A stretch of DNA of 64,000 nucleotides, taken from positions 5,948,152-6,012,151 of the forward strand of contig JADCRB010000001.1 of NCBI GenBank assembly GCA_021464245.1, written 5' to 3'. The stretch is from Carallia brachiata (taxonomy: Eukaryota > Streptophyta > Magnoliopsida > Malpighiales > Rhizophoraceae). Every line of letters begins with the position of its first letter. Positions within the stretch are counted from its first letter, which is position 1. The notes under the pieces were generated by a model. The model did not search any database and had not been told where the DNA came from. It saw nothing but the letters and a program-made list of their open reading frames with translations. The position numbers and the translations under genes were made by a program. Shown here piece by piece: positions 1-12,715 of this stretch.

Positions 1-1
1 A

Positions 2-94
2 CAGTGCCACATCGAAGGCATGGCTTCGGATGCTCCGAAGCGCGAGACGAGGTTAGGTACATCTCGCTTTTACAGTTGTAGAGTAGTTGGGTGA
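2..94 (+). CDS. possible 3' end of an unidentified CDS
   Basis: The first ~95 bases are clearly richer in G+C than the following several kilobases. One frame stays open from the window edge to a TGA at 92-94, giving about 30 codons with many charged residues. A terminal exon of a gene starting outside the window would look like this, but I recognise no domain and the open stretch is too short to exclude chance. The AT-rich sequence after it would then be 3' UTR and intergenic DNA. Confidence 0.25.
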   Translation, partial: QCHIEGMASDAPKRETRLGTSRFYSCRVVG

Positions 95-3070
95 TTTTTA
101 CTAGACATTCAGGAGTTTGTTCATTTCTTTGTTCAATATAGTGGCCTTGGTCTGTACGTGAAGAAGCAAGCACTAGAGAGTTTGCTCTTTCTTTAATTTA
201 GTGAAGAGACCTCTATCTATTTTGAATAATGGAGCGTCACGATCTTTCAAGGTGTAATTGTCGAGTGTCATTTTTATCTTTTATTTCTTAAATTAAAAAA
301 AAAAATCCTGCAAACATTATTTGTTGTCAGTTAAATCAAGGCCTATGTAAAACGCCAATTACGAACTAATTATTCAGTGTATAGGATAAATAAACCCAAC
401 CTTTTCTCTTGATCCCATTTATTCGAGAATCCATAGTATCTTGGCTTCTTCATACACTGACATGTTCTTCTTTGACCCTGCGATCTAAGAGTCTCGTACG
501 CTAACACGGAATCGCCAAAAATTCGCATATGAGCTAAACAACACATAACTTCCACACCAAAGAACATATAAGGCTCCACCGCTTCACAGACTTTGATGCT
601 TGAACTGGCAGGAGTTTAAGAAATTCTATTAAAACAATTGTCCGTAGAGAGTGTAACCATGTTATTAGTTTATTATTTAGACGAAAAATTAAGAATGTGA
701 AAGTTGAAGTTTATAATGTGTCTGGAGTTTCTTCCATTAAAATGGAATGAAAGGGTGCTAGCCACTAGCATTTAGTGATAAATCCAACGTATTTCTTTTG
801 TTTTTTTTTTTGTAATAAAAAAAAAAAGGATAGTTCTTGATCCTCATCCTAGTAATTTGTATTTTTTTTTGTATTTTATTAAAATACTTTTTTTTTTACT
901 ATGAATTATATAATATAAATAACCTGTCCTATTAAATAAATATCACAACTTTCTTCCTATAATTGAAACATTTAATTTTTAAGATAAAAATATAAGTTCT
1001 AACTATTTAGGTATTTGGATTCCTCTGAATCTATCATTGGTTCATAATTTACAAGGAAAAATTACGTTTGCCTTTCTTGTCCGCATGCAGAAAATAAGTT
1101 TAGGTTGTCAATTTATTGAGTAGTAATTAAAAACTACGTTTAATTATTGAAAAACAAATGTCAAATAAGAACTTAATAGTTTTTTATTTAATTCATGGCA
1201 TGAACATTATTTGTTGGCACTTGGATTGCTTTTGTCCGCACATTTGGCGGGCGAGCGTGGAAGCAGATGCCACCTGTTGTGCCAATTGAAAGAATGTTAT
1301 GAAATATAAATAATCAATTTTCAATTTTGCTAAGAGAACTACTAAATAAAAATAAAATAATAATAAAACGACATACATTATTTAATGATTGAAATTTAAA
1401 TATGAAAAAATAAATAAATTGTTGATTTTATTGAATAAAAATTTTATTATTATTTAAAATTAAATTGTATAATGAAACTCATTTCTTTAAAGAAAGCAAA
1501 CTTGCACCATGACAATAATGTTCCGCAACAAATCTTCTGCATAATTTATCTCTAAATTGAAAATCCCTAATCAATATCTAAAGTCAAATTTTATTGGGTC
1601 AAGAAAATAATTTATTCATAGCATACAAAAATTATGAACTGGAGGTATTGTTCTAATATAATTAAAAAAATTTTGTATGCTATGAATATTCTTTCGCATT
1701 TGTGGGTATAACTTATTAGCATATAATTCTTTTTTAGATAATTTTGTCTTCTTTTGAAATAGATGAATGAGAGTATATATTATTTTCACCGACAAAGTTT
1801 TCAGGACCGTTCGCTCATTTGAAGACTCTTTTTGTTTTTTATATCTTAGACCTAAGTTAATTAATTGTAGGAAGAGAAACATTCAGAGAGTTTGCACTTA
1901 ATTTTTCTTTTACTGACATTGTACTAATGTTATTTAAATTATAAATTCATGGTAAAAAAAATTGAAATGAATAAAAAAAGAAATAAAAAAATCCAAAAGC
2001 AAAAATCTACAACCAGCTTCAACAAAATTCCTTTGTACCCAAATGTATGTTCAGATATTTTTATTTTTTTTATAGTTATTATTTATGTGATAAATATTAT
2101 TGATTGTTAAAAAATTAAATGTCAAAAGTATTATAGAAATATCAATAAAAAGTGTTAATATGTTGATTTTTTATTAGTATATATAAAAAAGAAGATAAAA
2201 AGTGACTATCTGTAACAAAACTGCCGTTAAAGAAATATACCTAAAGTATTTAGGTAAACCGAGACTTTTGTCTTGATGTCGATGAGATTAGCTGACGTGA
2301 CAGTGAATTTTACATTTTTATTTTTTAAAAAAATTAAATTTTAAAAAATACTTAATATTATTTTAATTATATTTAATTGTATCTTAAATTTTTATTTTAA
2401 AAAATTTTCAAAATTTTTTAAAATGCTAATGCCGTAATTTTAATTTTTTATGGTAATGTCTGGTGGGCCCGGGGCATCAACCGTTTTCCTTGATGAAAAA
2501 TGCCGAAACATAAGTTGAGGGAAACCGTTCAACAACAACAAAGAAATGGACAAGTAAGAATTATTGTGGTACCACTTCACATGCGGGTTCAAACTCCCGT
2601 TTGGATACATCCTCTTTAATGTTTCAAGTGAGCTCCCAACAGTCGAGCTAAGCAAACGTAAAAAAAAAAATAATAATGCATCCACGGATCCATTCAAGCA
2701 TACCACAAGCAACAAAAAAATGGATAATTCAAATGGCACATAAGTCAGATCTATATCCAATATAATATTTGTCTAATTGAAAGAAATTTTTAACTTTTTT
2801 CTTCTTAGTTCTAGAGGCCATTTTTAACAAGGTGGAAAATCTTTTGATTTGAAGAATACTTATTTATTAATTAAAAAATCTAATTTAATAAAATACTAAT
2901 AGATAATATACTAATTTATTAATTTAATAATATCCTAATAGAAAAAGGTTTTAGAGTTTAATTCACACTACACCAATTCAATTGGTTTGAAATTAGTTTT
3001 ATCCTAAAACCAACTCTTTCATGATCTATTTCAAGATTTCCATATTTGGCGTATAGACGTATGAATTAAG
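95..3070. other. AT-rich intergenic DNA, no gene recognised
   Basis: The tract has long A and T runs and frequent stops in all frames. Short ORFs on the minus strand (370-579, 2440-2760) have no recognisable domain, no plausible splice partners and no conserved motif, so I do not call them genes. No tRNA, repeat array or transposon ends were identified. Confidence 0.6.
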
Positions 3071-3250
3071 AGTACTGCTATATAGTATAAAATTTTTTTC
3101 ACGATTTTTTACGATGTTGATGTGATAATAAGTTTTTAGTAATTTTACTTTATTTTTTGAAACTAAATCCTAACAACATTTAGCAATATCCTAAAATTTA
3201 AAAATATTTTTTGTGAAATTTCGTAAAAGATCTTTCGTAATATTTATCTT
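3071..3250. mobile_element. MITE, copy 1 of a family seen twice in the window
   Basis: About 180 bp. The left end (around 3080-3115) and right end (around 3215-3250) are imperfect inverted repeats, and the centre is AT-rich and non-coding. Nearly the whole length aligns with 12523-12715, including the internal stretch on each side of the 'aaatttaaaaat' motif. Two dispersed copies with matching ends indicate a small non-autonomous DNA transposon. I see no convincing target duplication, so the superfamily is not assigned. Confidence 0.6.
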
Positions 3251-4590
3251 TATTCATGAAATAAAAGGATTGTTACCAGGTTGCTCTACTTCTCATCTTC
3301 TTTCTTTTTCTATTGTTGGGTCCTTTTATTCCCCCACTCCAAAAATTCTAATACATGTTATTTAGCTGGGTGTATGAAATTACTGTTCCTTGGGCTTTAA
3401 TATGCGGCTGTTGAGCTATAAATTAAATAAAATATTTGCTCGTGACGATCTTCTCTACTTCTTGTTTATTCAATGGACTGTAAGAATTGGGTGGTGTTTC
3501 GAGCGGAGGTGTAGGAACTAACCTTGAAATAGACTCTCTTTGATCTTATTTACAGGCAACAATACAACCACAACAATAACAATTCTTGAATCAATATATT
3601 GAGTTTGATGTGAGATACGATTATGTTATCTTTCCAAACTAAATGTTCCTAAATTAATTTTTTTTTTCTTGATATTGTACCTTATTTACTGAAGAAACAA
3701 AAAATTGTGCTTCAAACAAAAAAAAAAAAAAAAACTTACAATTTTAATCAGTTGTTTTGAATCAGAATTAGAGATAGTAGGGGAGAATGAGAAGTCTAGA
3801 CTTCAAGATTACCTAGATTTTCACTTGAACCGTGGTAAAAAGATAAGGTTCATGAATATGTTGAGCTTTTCAAGCCTTTGATACCCATTAAATTCTCATA
3901 GTGAGTTTCATCCATCGTTGAATCATAATTTATTTTGATTTTTTGCAAATTTTTACTGTGTCAATTCCTTAATAGACATGACACACAAGGTTTCATAAAA
4001 TTGGCCAAAAATAATATGTTGATGGATTATATTCTCGTTGACCAGGTGTAAGCTGTGTTGGTTTGGTGTTTTGTCTTTGTTGAATGATTGTTCTTAACAT
4101 TCCTCTTTTGCCTAGGAATTCGTTATTCATATCAATGTACAACATAAAGGTTTTCTTTTTTTTTTTAGTGGAAATGTTGATAATTTGACTCCTATTTTTT
4201 TATTGTTTGATGAAACCGCTTTTATTATAAGAGATTTAAAGAAAGGAAAAATAGCACCAAAAGTTGATTGAAAAATGGACTAAAGGAACCGTATTCATTA
4301 TGTTATTTAGATTATTATTTTCATAGTAAAATTTTCACATTATATCATAAACAAAAAAATCCATGTATCGCGCAAACTTAAAAACTAATTAAAAAAAATT
4401 TCAAGAAATCAAAGAAAGAGTCTGAATGAATGAAGCAGGAAGGGCCATCTTAATTGTTCGAACATCCTTGAACTTTCATGCTGTCAATCTCTATGCATTT
4501 TTGGTCAATTTTCATTGGCAACATTTTCTCCAAAGCCCTCCATAGAAACTATGGCCCCGTCAAATCTAGGGCTCTCACTTTTTCAACAAC
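3251..4590. other. intergenic DNA, nothing recognised
   Basis: AT-rich sequence with poly-A and poly-T runs and no ORF supported by splice sites or by a known protein. It ends at the left target duplication of the SINE below. Confidence 0.5.
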
Positions 4591-4601
4591 AAAAAGTGTT
4601 T

Positions 4602-4729
4602 TCAATGGGTGAGCTGTAGCCAAGTGGCGGGTGGTAATCCCCACCACGCTAAGCGGGGTTCGCCTAGACTACATGCCTCCCTTTTTCTATGTAATACTCA
4701 TAGTTGAACTTAAGATCGACAAAAAAAAA
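4602..4729 (+). mobile_element. tRNA-derived SINE with target-site duplication
   Basis: A short Pol III-type retroposon. An A box (tagccaagtggc) lies at 4617-4628 and a B-box-like motif (ggttcgcctag) at 4657-4667, spaced as in a tRNA gene. The body ends in an A run from 4721. The 11-mer aaaaagtgttt occurs at 4591-4601 before the element and again at 4730-4740 just after it, as expected of an L1-type target duplication. The body is about 128 bp and codes for no protein. The near-perfect duplication suggests a fairly recent insertion. Confidence 0.8.
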
Positions 4730-4740
4730 AAAAAGTGTTT

Positions 4741-5385
4741 CCCAGGATCAAAATCCGCTGCTCCAACTCCTGAAATTTCTTTATTCATCACCACCTCATT
4801 CACAGTTCTCGATCTCACAACCCAAGCAATGATTTTTCCTCTTAAGCTCAAAAACCATTTCTTTGTACTAACATCTTTTCATCTAATACTCGATAATCGG
4901 ATTGCTTTACCTCTAAAATCTGTAAATTCCTGTCCATCATCTCGCTATCAATGTGAAAAATCCTATTTATCAAGCTTGCAAGTATCTTTCAACCTGTGCC
5001 ATGCGCACGCACAAAATTTCAACAAAAAAAATAACTTCAATATGTAACTCCAATTATTGAGCAACTTATTTAAACCGTCTAAGACGACTTCGTCGTTGTT
5101 AAGACCAATCCCACATCTCTACTTTTCCAGCCCCATAATAAAATCCCGCTCAACCTGCCATCTAACTTATGGGCATAAAATTTGCAATTCTATTATTGCA
5201 CGAGCAACATCCATACAAAGATAATAGGAATGAAAAAGATTAAAGAAAAATTTTGCAAAATTTGAACCCAGTGAAACCATCTAAACGTTTGATTGAGGGA
5301 TCGTACACCAGCAATTGTGTCACAGAACCTAATTGCTCGTTTATAATAAATGCTAGTGCTGCTCCACACAGGAACTTGAGTTTCT
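4741..5385. other. downstream flank of HP30, no gene recognised
   Basis: A 138-codon plus-strand ORF (4631-5047) runs through the SINE into this stretch. It has low-complexity composition and no domain, and is best read as chance. The part next to 5386 is presumably 3' UTR of the minus-strand HP30 gene. Confidence 0.5.
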
Positions 5386-8102
5386 TTAGCTCCCTCGCAT
5401 TTTTTTCAGCTCCGGATCCCTAAAGCCCAAGACAACAGAAATTGGAAAAAAAAAAAAAAAAGTGAACTTAACAGGACGATAGTGGTATAATTGAGAAGTA
5501 GCATAACTAATTTAGCATTCATAAACTAAAAGCATACCTTTGAATATGATCCAAAATGAGAAGCCTCGGTCCAGGAGGAATTCCCACTTCTCTAAGAGCA
5601 CTGAAATTACATTGTGGCATCCAAATGCAGATGAATTGGGATTAGAAATTTAATCTAAACCAGATCATTCATGTAATCAACAACCCACCTATTTGTCAAC
5701 AAAGGCAAAGTGCTATCAGTTAGCATGCCATTCTTGAACTTCTTCTCATACTGTTCAAAGCCAAGCGTATGAAGCATGGATCTTGTTTTGTCATAATATG
5801 TATCTTCAGGTTGGTTTGTTTGAGAGAATTTTTGACCCAACTGCAAAAACACAAGAAAATATCCATCAACAGGTAAGTAATAAGCAATATGACGATAGTA
5901 GTTAAAGACCAGAGTAGTCAACCACATGATAAAAACATACATTCACAAGACAGATTTGGGAAAGTATCGTTAAAGTTCCACCATATGAAAGTGTAATTTT
6001 AGCAAATCTGCAAAACTTACATTCTTTAAAGGAGGGATAGGCATACGCATACTAGCATTTATGCTACTACAATAAAGACAATGAATCATTCAATTCAGGC
6101 ATACCTTGAACAGCCCACCTTGAAGAAGGGAGAAAAGAAGGCCAGAAGCTATTGCATTTGGTATGGGATTTTGGCCACCCACACCGCTAACCAATATATA
6201 TGTGGCTCCGGAGCCGAAAGCTGCTATCATGCTGCAACAGTAGGATTACAAAATCTAAGAAGTTCGATGAATATAACCTTAATTCATTAACAAATCAACC
6301 TAAGAGGGATATAAACTCCAAACGCTTTGCATAGCAGTATTTAGCACCTATTTGCTACAGATGCATGTGATGCATCTTGATACAACCAAATGCAACTCAA
6401 AGGCATCCAGAAGCAACAACAGATGAAAGCAACAAAGGATGCCACATGTACGCTGTGGCTTAAGAAATTCCTGATATGCTCTTCTATATGCCATCATGTA
6501 ATCTGCTTTCTTATTTTCAATTTTCATTGAAAACCAGAGCTAAATGTCAAGTTCAAAATCCCTTGACCAAAACAAATTTAACAACAAAACCTTAATCTCA
6601 AATTTAGTTGGAGTTAGCACATGAATCTTTACTCACCATACCTTTCTACCATGAACTAAGTTTCATGTGAGAGCTAATTGTGCTAAATTTTCCCTAACCA
6701 AATCTTTTGAAGTCAATTTTTAGGTTTCCCTCTCCCTTTCCTATTGCCATCCACTTGAATTTTGTCACCCCTCCAAATTGGAGATTTGTAGGTCTATGTT
6801 TGAAATGTCCAAACTAACACAAATGACACTCTAAAGTAGACCTACAGCTACTTAACAACAAATATCTTGTGCTGAGACTTATTTTCAAACATGAACAACA
6901 ATGTCACTTATATTCTGAGGATAGCATTAAGATCTAGCTTAGATCCTCATTAGCACACAACTTTAACATGGAAACCTTAACATATTAGCGAAATTTTAAT
7001 TGAGAAACAAATGATGAAGTCAAAATAGGAACACCAATAAATTTTGGCGAACAATATTCCTTTGCAAACTTTTCCAATAAATTATAAAAGAATGCATAAA
7101 GAAAAAAACCTGGACGTTGAGGACTGGACGTCTATCCCCAATGCAAAGCTGCACGTCAATGAATCAAAATATGAATGAGAAAGCTAACCTAGATTGGACA
7201 TCCTCCTTGCCTCTCAGTCTTTTCATGACACAAGATATGCCAGCATTGACACCAGTCATGACAGCAAAGTTACGGGCTTGTACCAACGGTCCCCCAGCTA
7301 AAGCCTGCAGGCAAAATAACCCTTTTGCTATAAAACTTTTGCAACAATGAGTCAGTCTAACCTCAATTAAATGTTCTTTAAGACACCACCTATTTTTAAC
7401 TCAAATCATATAGTTACAAACACCAGGAATGTGCCAAACCCAGACATATCTGTCAAATTAGAGGACAGCTGAAGTCGAATTAAACAACAAAAACAAGGAA
7501 AGATAACAACTTTTTTTTTTTCTGCATATTCATAACTGAAGCCTAATGTTCCATACAAAAAAACAAAGAACGGCAGCCTAATGTTTCAAATCCCACCCAT
7601 CCCCCTTCTGTTTTTCCCGTTCAAAATACTTTTCCCCTTCATAAAATCTTACTTTACTTGTTTTCAGTTCTTTTTTTTTTTTTTTCCATGTAATTTACTA
7701 TTAGAATGATAGATAAAAGGCCAACTCAAAATCGTACTTTGGCGAAGACAAGGCAAGACAAGACATATTAATTATGAGATGAAATGAAATTAAAAGAGGT
7801 ACAGAGAAGGGACCGACCTGGGCTTGCTTGAAAGAGGCCATGGCGTCGGAGTTGAGGCCGGGGGAGGGTTTTGGAGTGAGGAAGAAACGTCGTTGGTGAG
7901 GGTTCCCATGAAGGCTCCAATAGCAGCCCTGGACGGCGCTGGTGGCGGTGACGACGGCGGCCTCCACGGCCAAGGACTGCTTGGACAACCAAGACTTGTA
8001 GCCGTTCTCCAACTCCTTGAACTTCAACTGTAGCAGCTCAATGGGGTTCTTGTTATTAGGCATCAGGTTGGCCACAATCAATTGCTCTTTCCTCTGCTCC
8101 AT
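5386..8102 (-). CDS. HP30: HP30-type chloroplast inner-envelope preprotein translocase (Tim17/22/23 family with C-terminal SAM domain)
   Basis: HP30 proteins form an inner-envelope channel that imports plastid proteins lacking cleavable transit peptides. I read six exons: 8102-7818, 7304-7189, 6231-6105, 5840-5689, 5600-5538 and 5419-5386. All junctions are GT-AG, the phases fit, and the total is 777 nt (258 aa), close to the ~260 aa usual in the family. The N-terminus is hydrophilic with the family's FKELENGYKSWL segment. The Tim17 core follows (about residues 50-175), with glycine-rich hydrophobic helices including VSGVGGQNP and LLQGGLF. A SAM-like domain starts near residue 188 (DTYYDKTRSM) and continues through LPLLTNSALREVGIPPGPR. 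The start is the first ATG of the long exon and matches the family N-terminus. No frame break is seen. HP30-1 and HP30-2 cannot be told apart here. Confidence 0.92.
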
Positions 8103-8211
8103 CTCTGGCCCCCCACAACAGTTCCTCTTCTGCTCTTGCCGCCGACTGCCCTATGCTACCCTTTGCCAATGGAAAGTCGATGTTATCGATAGGATAGCAC
8201 GGGTAGCATTC

Positions 8212-8246
<35 letters not shown>

Positions 8247-8914
8247 TAATTAATTAATTAATTAATAAGAGTTTAGCATAAAAAAATACTCAAGCACTAC
8301 TAGTTAAAAATAATATTTACACTCTTTAGGATTTTTTTATAATAAATTTGTGATATTATATGAACAAAATTTATTTATTTTAAATACATGATAATCATAG
8401 CATGTATGATTTTCATGTCATTGATTTAGACAGAATCTTATGAATATATTAATCTAAATAGATAAATTCTATTTATAGGATATTACGATATGTTAGAGTT
8501 ATAAAAAAAATTTTAGAGTTAATTTTAAGTTTATGCCAGTCATCTTTATTTATTTTTATATTTTGTTTTTATGTTTAAAATTATTTTTATGTTCTTACTT
8601 TTATTTATTAACTTTACACCACCTTTTTTATTTTTATTTTTTATTTATGGGTTTGAAATTATTTTTTATGCTCTTAATTTTATTTTTCACTTTACTTTTT
8701 AAAAGTGAAATTGATATGACAACTCACATTACTTTTTTCCTTTCATTTTTTATTCACTGCTAAATAAAATTTTTTAACCTTATTTCCTTATATTATACAT
8801 TCTCAAATATATGGAAAAATAAATTTTTTTTTGCTTTTTCAATATTTATTAACTTTCCTTCTTCTAGTTTTCTCTCTCACTATTTAAGTTTAAGTCAAAT
8901 AGTTTTCCCCTTCT
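8103..8914. other. HP30 upstream region with microsatellite
   Basis: The first ~100 bases are the likely 5' UTR and promoter-proximal region of HP30, which reads leftward. A trinucleotide repeat (aat)n merging into (att)n and then (aatt)n lies at about 8213-8267 and forms a near-palindrome. The rest is AT-rich with T-rich low-complexity ORFs only. Confidence 0.55.
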
Positions 8915-9520
8915 GATCATAATTTTAAAAATTAGATCGATCTGGCCGATCAGACCGAAAAATCGGTGAAACGGAGATACACCAGTCCAATTTTGGCATA
9001 GAATAAGGAAAGGAACGAATCGCTTGAAAACTGTCTGAACCGATATGAACCAACTTGACTCAATAATGCAAAAACTAGTGAATCAGACGGTTCAATGTTG
9101 ACTCAGGTTATTTCTCTAAAATGAAGCTGTTTTATTTTTTTATTTTTTGGTTAAAAATGAGAGTGAATCACACTTATTTATATTAATGAGAAATGTAACA
9201 TTTTTGGATTATATGTTAACTCTATAATATATTTTGTTTTTGATATAAATACTCTATTAATTCATTTAATTAGGAAATTATCTTCAATATTTTGTACTTT
9301 AATTTTATTTTAGTTGTAAGTAAACTTATATTCTATGTTTTTTTTAGTTATACTGATTGTTTGTTATTAAAAAATAATAAATTATAAGTATTTATTATTA
9401 TTTTATTAAATAAGAATTGACGCGCCAGTTCAATTGGAACCATTGGGTTTTCGGTTAGACCATTAAACCACTAACTCACTTTTATCACCGATTCAATAAC
9501 AGGTCCGATTTTAAAAAATA
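8915..9520. mobile_element. putative non-autonomous hAT-like element
   Basis: Both ends carry ttttaaaa-type motifs in opposite orientation (near 8925 and 9512) followed inward by repeated 'aatcggtga'-like and 'gaacc/ggttc' words. This is typical of short hAT derivatives in plants. The ~600-bp interior is AT-rich and non-coding. I could not define an 8-bp target duplication, so both the boundaries and the class are tentative. Confidence 0.3.
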
Positions 9521-9774
9521 TGCTTTCGATATATGGTTTTTTTTTAACAAGAAAAATGATCTATCGCAGGTATATCAATTATTAAATCTGCAAATTAAAG
9601 TTGAAATAACTCTTATTTGTATATCTCATTTAACTCAATTCATAGAAAGAGATTAATACCCGAATACGACTGGATTCGAATAAGTTGGGGGCAAATCTAA
9701 GTAAGGAGCATCGGAGTATGTCCCCCTGGACTCTTTTAATACATTTTTAATGATATAAAGGAAGAGCCATAAGT

Positions 9775-9860
9775 CGTGGTCTAGTCCAGTTGGCTGTGAG
9801 ATTTTGCCTCCTCTTCCAAGTCTAAGGATCGATCCCTATTGGATTCTTTTGCCTAGCTAC
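9775..9860 (+). mobile_element. tRNA-related SINE fragment
   Basis: A full A-box match (tagtccagttgg) lies at 9782-9793 and a one-mismatch B box (ggatcgatccc) at 9826-9836, in the order and spacing of a Pol III promoter. The sequence does not fold as a normal tRNA with an intact anticodon arm and acceptor stem, so a tRNA-derived SINE head is more likely than a tRNA gene. The 3' limit and target duplication are not clear. Confidence 0.45.
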
Positions 9861-12209
9861 TTTTTTTCTTTTCCCCGTAAACGCTGTTTCACTGTTCTTT
9901 TTTGGGATTCTGTCAACGCTTTTTTCCTTTTCTTCTTTAAACGCTTTTATTTTCTTTGCTGTTTTGGTTTTTTGCTTTAAAATGCCTTCTTTTTTATTTT
10001 TCGTCTACTTCCCACATATGCTATTACCTTTTTTTATTAATTGTTTGAATAAATTTTTCTCATTTTATATTGTCTTTTAAGAAATTTTTTTATATTTTTC
10101 AATGAAATAAATTATTAGCGATAAATAAAAAAAAAATTTCTAAAACATATTGTATTTTTAAATATGTCTTTATTCATACAATTGACTTTAAATCTATCGG
10201 TTGCAATAAATCTAGTAAAAAAAATGGCTTATGAGAACATTATGCAATTATATAATAATAAATTACTAAATGCTTGAATATTTACTTATACAGAAAAAAA
10301 TTATATTTTTTTGTAAAAAATTAAAAAGATAACAAAATATAATTTTGATATTTATTATTTAATATAATTAATATGATATTTTTATATTTCATCTTATATA
10401 TATATATAATTTTTGCCTCTCTCAAAATTTTTCTGGATCTGTCCTTGAGTCTTTCCTAAACTAACCACAACGATTGCTGAATTTAAAATTAACAGCACAT
10501 AATCAACAGTCAAACCAAATAAATTTAGAAGTCAAAACCTCTAAACACTATTATTGGAACTCAAATTCAAATTATAAGAAAATATACTGAATTATCATAA
10601 GATTACTAACTCAAGTCTCAGGTGATGGTTTGTTTTCTTAGAAAGTGGTAGAGGTAGCTGTAATATTCCTTGGTACCTTATTTTAGACCGGAGACTACTG
10701 TCACACCACAATACTTGCCAACCACATATTCAACAAAATCTCTAACACAAGCTTAACGAAGGTGTAGGATTACTCCCATGCCTTACCCTAACTCACATCA
10801 CAATAATTCAGTTCAACAGCGGCTGAAGCAATACTCTTATCAACAACCTACTGAGGCAGACTTACCCAAAAACATTGTGAGTCTACAACGAAAGTCAAGG
10901 TATGTGACCGTTTGGGGAATATTTTCATAATGGAGCCGAGACTAAAAGATTGACGACATTATCTTTCTCGTTTGCTATAATCGTTGATGTCTTCATTCTA
11001 AAGAAAAAAAGAGCACTTTGTTGGGACGTATATGGTTTTGTTCGTTTCAAGCATCTAGATGAAGCTTGGAGAGCCAAATGGGTTAGTGTTCACAAGCAGG
11101 AGAATTCTTGTCAAAAGGGCTAATGAAGGAAAGCTTTATGTAGCATTATCGTCCTCGACATTCTCTGCAGTTGTCGTTAGGAATAATTTGCCCTATACTG
11201 AGAGGGCTACTGAAGCTAAAATTTCTCTTAGATCTAGTATCAAAAGTGCAAAGGTTGACATTGAGCATGAGGTGGGTGATACTGAGAAGTGACCTTATAG
11301 GAACGTGGTAGCTTTGGCTTTACATTCTGAAAATGTCCACATTATTCAACAACAATTAAGGGAACAAAGTGTAAAGGTGTGTGAATTAACGCCCATGAGG
11401 TCATTTGTTTTTAACCTTCTCTTCTAAGAAAGTGATGTTGGTTTGGATTAACTAGGGTGGTGATTGGCTTGACAGGTCTTTTTTTTTTTTTCTTTTTTTA
11501 ATTTATTAAAACATTTTTGGGGGTTTATTTCCAAAAATTTTAGGATTTTTATTGAAATGTAAATTTTAGTTTGAATTTTTATGATTCTATTAATTTTTGG
11601 ATTTATTTTTGAATTTTTATCATTTATGATTTTTTTTTACATTTTCTAAAAAAATTTCATTAGGAACATTAAATGTATTTTCTAATAATATTTTTATATG
11701 TATTTGTTAATTTTTATTAATTTTTACAAGTTTATAAAGTAAAATATGTTTTTTATACATATTTGATATTTTTTTTTCATTTTCATTATTTTTTAATGTA
11801 TTTCTAATTTTCTAAAAGTTTTTAATTTGGTCGCCTCATTTCCTCCTGCCGCGATATGTAAAGTCCATGCAGAGAAATTAACTTGAAATCTCCTTAATCT
11901 GACTTTTATTTGCTTCCGTTTTTTTTTTCTTTTCCAAGCCCAGGTTGCAATGGCAACGGTTCCCTCTTTATTGCCTACGCATCATCTAGTAATTTCTTCG
12001 CATTCGTTTCGACGTTATCCGGACTGCCATTATTTTCATTTTTTTTTTATTTTAGTGACAAAAATAAATGTGCTTGGACATCAACTATCCACTTCAAGAA
12101 ACAGAGAAATAGAAGTAACGTTGCCAAACGCCCTACCCAAGTGTATGGGAAAATCTCAGTCCGCCTACAACTGCATTTAAGGAGGTAATTCTCAGAAGGG
12201 AAAAAGTTG
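9861..12209. other. AT-rich intergenic DNA with unassigned fragments
   Basis: Mostly low-complexity sequence. A 77-codon plus-strand ORF at 11059-11292 sits in a locally more balanced stretch (about 10900-11450). It has a faint likeness to the start of a Ty3 RNase H domain, too weak to call. Nothing else was recognised. Confidence 0.45.
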
Positions 12210-12421
12210 ATGAGTAGACGTAAGTTTCTAAATTATGTTTACATACACTTAATTTTTGTAATTATGAATATTTTTTGTATAAACGTAACGATAAAAATAA
12301 TACAAAAAATATTACTGTTATTTTCGTTTCACATTTTTTCAATTATAATTACACAAAAAAGACTACTAATTATATAAATTAAGTACATGTAAACACAGTT
12401 TAAAAGCCTGCCACTACTCAT
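12210..12421. mobile_element. MITE with ~50-bp terminal inverted repeats
   Basis: The left end beginning atgagtag and the right end finishing ctactcat are inverted copies. The match runs inward about 50 bp, through a shared 'tgtttacat.tacttaattt' block (12237-12256 against 12376-12397). The ~212-bp element is non-coding and AT-rich. Related AT-rich words recur at about 12960-13030 and 13220-13370, which may be degraded relatives. No clear target duplication was found. Confidence 0.55.
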
Positions 12422-12522
12422 GTAATGACCCTCTTCTCATAGTTCAACCATGTACTTTCCCACATTTTGTACCATTTATTTAGTAAAATTTGTTTTGGTG
12501 GCTTTTTCAGTTGATGTCAAAT

Positions 12523-12715
12523 TAATAGTGATATATAATATGAAAATTTTTTTACAATGTTTCACCATTTAGATTTTTTTTGATGTGGCAATGAGTGTTT
12601 AGCAATTTTATTTTGTTTTTTAAAACTAAAATTTAAATAGATTTAATATTATTTTAAAATTTAAAAATTTTTTGTGAAATTTTGTAAAAAATCTTTTATA
12701 ATATTTAGTTTTATT
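12523..12715. mobile_element. MITE, copy 2 of the family at 3071-3250
   Basis: This copy aligns end to end with the 3.1-kb copy. Its own ends are inverted repeats (around 12533-12565 against 12676-12708). It is non-coding. Its divergence from copy 1 (many point changes plus small indels) suggests both are old. Confidence 0.6.

Noticed and set aside
370..579. Minus-strand 69-codon ORF with mixed composition
   Set aside because: No recognisable domain, no splice partners and AT-rich surroundings; most likely chance or an unidentifiable relic.
2440..2760. Minus-strand 106-codon ORF with a hydrophobic start
   Set aside because: Hydrophobic, low-complexity N-terminus and no family likeness; no supporting exon nearby.
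4631..5047. Plus-strand 138-codon ORF
   Set aside because: It starts inside the SINE and runs across its A tail and target duplication, so it cannot be a real gene of that length.
7701..8253. Several overlapping ORFs around HP30 exon 1
   Set aside because: They are other frames or read-through of HP30 exon 1 and a microsatellite.
8213..8267. Repeat array considered as a CRISPR-like or regulatory array
   Set aside because: It is a simple aat/att/aatt microsatellite; CRISPR arrays are not expected in plant nuclear DNA.
9775..9860. Possible tRNA gene
   Set aside because: A and B boxes are present, but I cannot draw a proper acceptor stem and anticodon arm; a SINE head explains it better.
11059..11292. 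Possible Ty3 RNase H fragment
   Set aside because: The likeness is limited to a short 'KLYVALSSSTFSAVVVR' stretch; too weak without a database search.
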